A stretch of DNA of 64,000 nt from Paralvinella palmiformis (taxonomy: Eukaryota; Annelida; Polychaeta; Terebellida; Alvinellidae), in assembly GCA_025642065.1 (NCBI GenBank), contig JAODUP010000105.1, positions 124,001 through 188,000 of the forward strand, given 5' to 3'. Below, piece after piece: positions 60,199 through 64,000 of the stretch (its first letter is position 1; each line of letters starts with the position of its first letter). A model generated the notes under the pieces. That model saw only the letters and a list, made by a program, of their open reading frames with translations, did not search any database and was not told the origin of the DNA. Both the position numbers and the translations under genes were made by a program.

Positions 60199-61237
60199 TA
60201 AGTTATCATTAATTATTTTGCTAACGGCCGTCATTTCTCGTACATTTCTATCTCGGGATTTGGGCCACATCTAAGAAAATAGCTCTTCTCTCTGCTCAGA
60301 ACACGGCCACAAGTCGGCCAATGGCAGCCCAGAGGCCTAAACACACTGGTCCATCATAAGGTAATCAGCAGTCAGTGACTGACGTTTACCAACGTTTTAA
60401 TATTCAATATGTCGTCGTGGTTGCGGGGGAAGCCCGGGAGACTGTAGCCGATATTGGCTAAATGGCTGGATTCACTGAACCTTGAAAAACCGCCGCCGAG
60501 CTGCCCAGTACTCGTGCAATGAATTCCCATGTGTCAATCAATTGAGCCTTATGGTATAATGGACACGATCAGTGGGAGGTCCCCGAAGACTAGTCAGAAA
60601 TGGTACTGTAGTCTGGGGGAAATGTTTAACATAGGTTTTAGTTATTTATTGTCCTTTGGGCTCTTTACTATTGTCATTATTCATTGTTATTCTCGGTGTT
60701 ATTATAGTTTTGTTGTTGTTGATGTGTCACTGTTTTTAACTCTTTCATCCCATGTCGGTATCGTTGTTTGGTCTCCTATTGATGTTAAATGTTTTGTCAT
60801 CAGTTGGTGTTATTGTGTTGCTCTCTGTTCGTGTTATTATTTTTCCTCCCAGTCGCTATGAATATTTTAATCCCTCTGGTATAATTAATTTATTCCTAGT
60901 GGGTATCGTTATTCTGTTACGTGTTGCTGTCATTAGCGTGTTCTCTTTTTAATACCTCCCAGCCTATAATCGTAAGAGAAGGTCTGCATTTTGTTCCATT
61001 AATACAAATTTTTTATTCTTTTGTATAATAACGGTAAATTGTATGGAATGGTCAAACAAATTAAATGCATCTAAACTGTACAGTTTAGATTCTGAAACCT
61101 ACTTGATCGATATTTACTCGCCGCCTACTGGTAACTTACGGTCGGCGTGCTTTTGTCAGCTTCACGGAACCCGAGTCATAACTCGGTGACTTTATCGATC
61201 AGCTACAGTCAACAGTCATCAGTTGGGCAGCAGTATA
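60199..61237. other. no gene seen
   Basis: A CpG-moderate patch (60300-60520) is followed by T-rich sequence whose 110-codon plus frame is hydrophobic low complexity and not credible. Confidence 0.45.
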
Positions 61238-61545
61238 TCATCTGGAATCAGTCCGAGGAACTTTATGCTGACAACTTCCATCCTTCTTCGCCGCCGTCCT
61301 GTCATATTGAGATTCAATAAAAACGGTGGATGAATTGTTAAACGCATGCGATGGTTCACCTCGCAGTGGCGGGGTCGTTATGTTCGTTACATCAGCCAGA
61401 GTAGGTTCTAGTTCCTCGGCACGTAGCAACGGATACACGCGGTGGTGGAAGGAGTTGAGGGGGATGGACTGTGGGCTGGACAGCGAACTGCCGGCTTCAT
61501 CGTGTCGGCGGCAAGATCTTAGACCGGGAAACTCAGGTGTAGAAA
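61238..61545 (-). CDS. weak candidate terminal exon, unidentified
   Basis: The minus frame stays open from about 61545 to TGA at 61238 (about 100 codons): DEAGSSLSSPQSIPLNSFHH, RVYPLLRAEELEPTLADVTN, ITTPPLRGEPSHAF and so on. The S/T/P/E-rich, hydrophilic composition would suit a disordered tail. The complementary plus frame (61326-61577) is also open. Acceptor-like sites GTCCAGCCCACAG and CCCGGTCTAAG lie inside the frame. No family recognised. A chance frame of this length is plausible in GC-rich DNA. Confidence 0.22.
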
Positions 61546-62082
61546 GATCAGTTTACAGAGAGTATGGGCTTGTTTGACAACTGGAGTGCTATTGCTCTAG
61601 GGTCTATACTTACACAAAGGTTAACACCCCCCCCCCCCCGGATCTGAGTGCTTGCCATCATAAAAAGTGAAAACCATTGACCTGTGTGAAATAAACGTGA
61701 CATTATAGTGTTTAACCGCTCTTCTTGGTCTAAGTTTGCCTGTTTCATACATCATCGATTAGCCAACAATCTGGCTTCAGATTAATATGGCCTTTGGTTT
61801 CTTCTACCACGTGTTTATACTAGATGTATTTCTCATCATTGATGAAACATTTGTCTTATCTTGTGATAAGTATACATTGATACCTAATATTTGATATCTA
61901 CTAGCTACTTTATTGTGTTCACCTTCAGCTAAGCTGATACGGTGTTATTCATAATATGGGGTTCGATTTGATATCTGACACCTAACGGTCTCGCATGGTT
62001 TGGATCGGAAAACGTAGGCACTGCCGCAGTGGACCATACATTTGACTGTCAACAGACAGGCATTACTTTCCTGTACATGTAT

Positions 62083-62083
<1 letters not shown>

Positions 62084-62162
<79 letters not shown>
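62084..62162. repeat. (CA)n microsatellite
   Basis: About 79 bp of pure CA. A (TA)n run of about 40 bp follows at 62236-62275. Confidence 0.97.
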
Positions 62163-62164
<2 letters not shown>

Positions 62165-62235
62165 CATCAACAGAAAAAGGTACGACACCCCCTCTTAGTA
62201 ACTTGTATACTCTGAGAAATCCAGTTATATAACAC

Positions 62236-62275
<40 letters not shown>

Positions 62276-62277
<2 letters not shown>

Positions 62278-62830
62278 AATACAAATCAACTATTAAGGAA
62301 TTATCATAACAACTGTAACCTTAATAAAAATAACATTGTTCTCATCTAAGAACTAGTGGAAGTCCACTGAGAAACATGAATAATGAACTCCCCCAATCGC
62401 TGTCTCAAAGGGAACGTTTTATGGTCTTGATACTAATTGACATCACAATTGCAACGGACACCCACTCTCATCACCCAACAGTTTGTCCCCTGGGAAATAT
62501 AAATATTTCATGGATTTTAAATGCAAGTCCAAACCAAACGGTTTATTTGGGACTTTTGCAAGCAACACAATGGATTAGTTTGTGGTTGGTATCATTATCT
62601 AGATAGTACCATATTTGTGGATCATCTTGTGTTTAAGTTGTATATGTATGTACATTTTTGCAATCATGATTATTCATCATTTATATTCAATTGTTTTTGT
62701 TAACTCGCGAGGTAACTACAAGAAACCGAGATTTTGCACGTGTATAGATGGGCTTTAAAATATGCACTATATATACAGTTCTTATTCAGTAATATTGCTT
62801 CCTGTCAAGAAAATGTGGCATGTGTTGAAG
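62276..62830. other. no gene seen
   Basis: AT-rich. A plus frame at 62376-62606 (including HPTVCPLGNINISWI) has no splice or family support. Confidence 0.4.
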
Positions 62831-62940
62831 TATTGCTGTTTACGGCCTCATTTTTGTGTGCGAGAGGCTAAGTGGGCTAAGCGATCTCAAAGGTTGTTAA
62901 TTGAGATGAAATGAAAAATGTTTAATACATAGTTAGGTCA
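62831..62940 (-). mobile_element. SINE family A, old copy
   Basis: TGCTGTTTACGGCCTCATTT, GTGTGCGAGAGGCTAAGTGG, GCTAAGCGATCTCAAAGGTT and AGATGAAATGAAA follow the 11358-11525 copy in order, with many substitutions. Neither head nor tail is preserved. Confidence 0.6.
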
Positions 62941-63086
62941 GAATTTTAGCCCTAGTGCTAAATGGTATAATTTGGAATTTATCCTTTAAATAAATAGGGC
63001 TACCTTTCTAATGGTATTTTGGCAATGGTGTCATGCTACTGGAGGGAGGGTCCTAAAGTTCTGTTGTACTGTTGTGGGTTGGCATA

Positions 63087-63320
63087 CTTATAATAATATT
63101 AATAATCATAATAATAATAATAATAATAACGTATATTTAATAAAGCGCCCTTTCTCTCAGGCGCCATTGAAATGTTCTGTAAAAATAATATATAATATCA
63201 TAATACCAAATATAATATGTCTGTAAAACCCCTATAATAGATTTAAAAGATAACTATTATTTATATGTGAAAGCGACCTGGAACAGGTGTGTTTTAGAAC
63301 ATATTAAAACATTTCAAAAG
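63087..63320 (-). mobile_element. LINE-like 3' end, K-T-H-L-F signature
   Basis: On the minus strand S-K-T-H-L-F-Q lies about 150 bp upstream of GGCGCTTTATTAAATATACG and an (ATT)n tail (63087-63130 on this strand). It is the longest copy of the family in the window and shares its tail-proximal block with the 45785 copy. Confidence 0.45.
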
Positions 63321-63539
63321 ACTTATATGCCTACAGTGGTACATATTAATGGTTCCCATTGTACTTCAATATTAATTTAGTTTAGTCCAAAACTACCTCA
63401 ACTGTTCTAATATCTTTATTCTCTAGTTATGCGCTTGACTATTTTAGTCCTTTGAATGTTGTTCCCTCCAAACGTGGAGGGGAGGGGGGATGTAAGCATC
63501 ATTAACTGAGCAGTATACTTTTCCAGCTTCCAATTATAG

Positions 63540-63645
63540 ACTATAATCTACGGTAATTGATCACTGTCGGTGTGAACCTTTCTCAGCAAGTGATGGACCC
63601 GAACCTAGAACTTTCCGGTTTCCATAACCGAACACCTTAGTACAC
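63540..63645 (-). mobile_element. tRNA-like SINE head, third family
   Basis: On the minus strand TACTAAGGTGTTCGG, TTATGGAAACCGG and then TAGGTTCGGGTCC form an A-box region, an anticodon-arm-like stretch and an excellent B box in tRNA order and spacing. The rest (CACTTGCTGAGAAAGG, TTCACACCGACAG) does not match families A or B. No CCA-compatible acceptor stem is evident, so it is not a tRNA gene. Confidence 0.45.
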
Positions 63646-63729
63646 ACACACACGCACACGCGCGCGCGCACGCACACACACGCACACACACACACGCACG
63701 CGCACAGAGAGAGAGAGAGAGAGAGAGAG
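63642..63729. repeat. (CA/CG)n-(GA)n microsatellite
   Basis: Interrupted CA/CG alternation, including GCGCGCGCGC, followed by about 24 bp of GA. Confidence 0.95.
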
Positions 63730-63749
63730 CCAGGACGATCCATTTAGCG

Positions 63750-64000
63750 AGGAGTACTACCACGATGGTCATGTCACGGTATGATACATCATGGGAACAG
63801 CGGGCCGTGAACAGTCGGCGTCCATCTGCCGTCAGCTAGCAGCAGCAGCAGCTCGACCGTTGTCCAATCACCACTAGCTCGGTGACCTGGCCGCCTCGAT
63901 GTCCCCACTGCCAACATATTTCAATTAGCCTCATCCACAGAGGAATTAAGCCAGATAGACTGTGGTGGAGAAGCGGCCCGGTATCTGTGAATGGACGCCG
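63750..64000. promoter_or_regulatory. candidate regulatory element at window edge
   Basis: A GC-rich, repeat-free block running off the window, with TTTCAATTAGCCTCATCC, GAGGAATTAAGCC (homeodomain-type cores) and several CpGs. It could equally be the edge of an exon region beyond 64000. Inference from composition only. Confidence 0.22.

Noticed and set aside
60529..60952. Hydrophobic 110-codon plus frame that could be read as a membrane protein
   Set aside because: T-rich low-complexity DNA gives F, V, L and C repeatedly; no start context, motif or neighbours support it.

Overview
The window is 64 kb of eukaryotic nuclear DNA, almost certainly from an animal. I see no operons, no dense coding and no open frame above 154 codons. 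Microsatellites are abundant ((CA)n, (TA)n, (CTCA)n, (GATA)n, (AAT)n), and several families of short retroposons and LINE 3' remnants recur. Repeat texture and base composition fit a lophotrochozoan, perhaps a gastropod mollusc, but nothing here proves the taxon. The long frames made of T-H-S-L, Y-I or C-V repeats are simple sequence, not genes.

Layout. 1-18 kb is AT-rich intergenic or intronic DNA with microsatellites, two tRNA-derived SINE families, and one possible exon at 6.54-6.72 kb. 18-20.6 kb holds the best gene evidence. On the minus strand, two phase-compatible exon candidates (19258-19052 and 18284-18079) end in a stop followed by AATAAA, and a MITE-like element lies in the presumed intron. 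On the plus strand, a 3'-exon-like segment (20.2-20.6 kb) faintly resembles a TNF-superfamily fold and carries an apparent frameshift. 21.6-23.1 kb is rich in homeodomain-type sites and looks regulatory. 23-34 kb is AT-rich and full of repeats. 34.1-40.6 kb is a CpG-rich domain with many weak opposing frames, a possible exon at 38.2 kb and candidate enhancers at both ends. 41-64 kb is mixed repeats, with GC-richer patches at 51.6-52.0, 58.3-58.7, 61.2-61.6 and 63.75-64.0 kb.

The most solid results are repeat biology. Family A is a tRNA-derived SINE with recognisable A and B boxes and a (GAT/ATC)n tail; one internally deleted copy has a perfect 15-bp target-site duplication. Family B is a second tRNA-derived SINE whose 3' end runs into (ACTC)n, which may explain the long (CTCA)n arrays. 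Four or five LINE-like 3' ends share an L-K-T-H-L-F coding signature and an (ATT)n tail. Two hAT-like non-autonomous elements sit 7.9 kb apart.

No protein family was identified with confidence, and I found no convincing new biological system. Coding calls are candidates judged by reading frame, splice motifs and poly(A) signals only.
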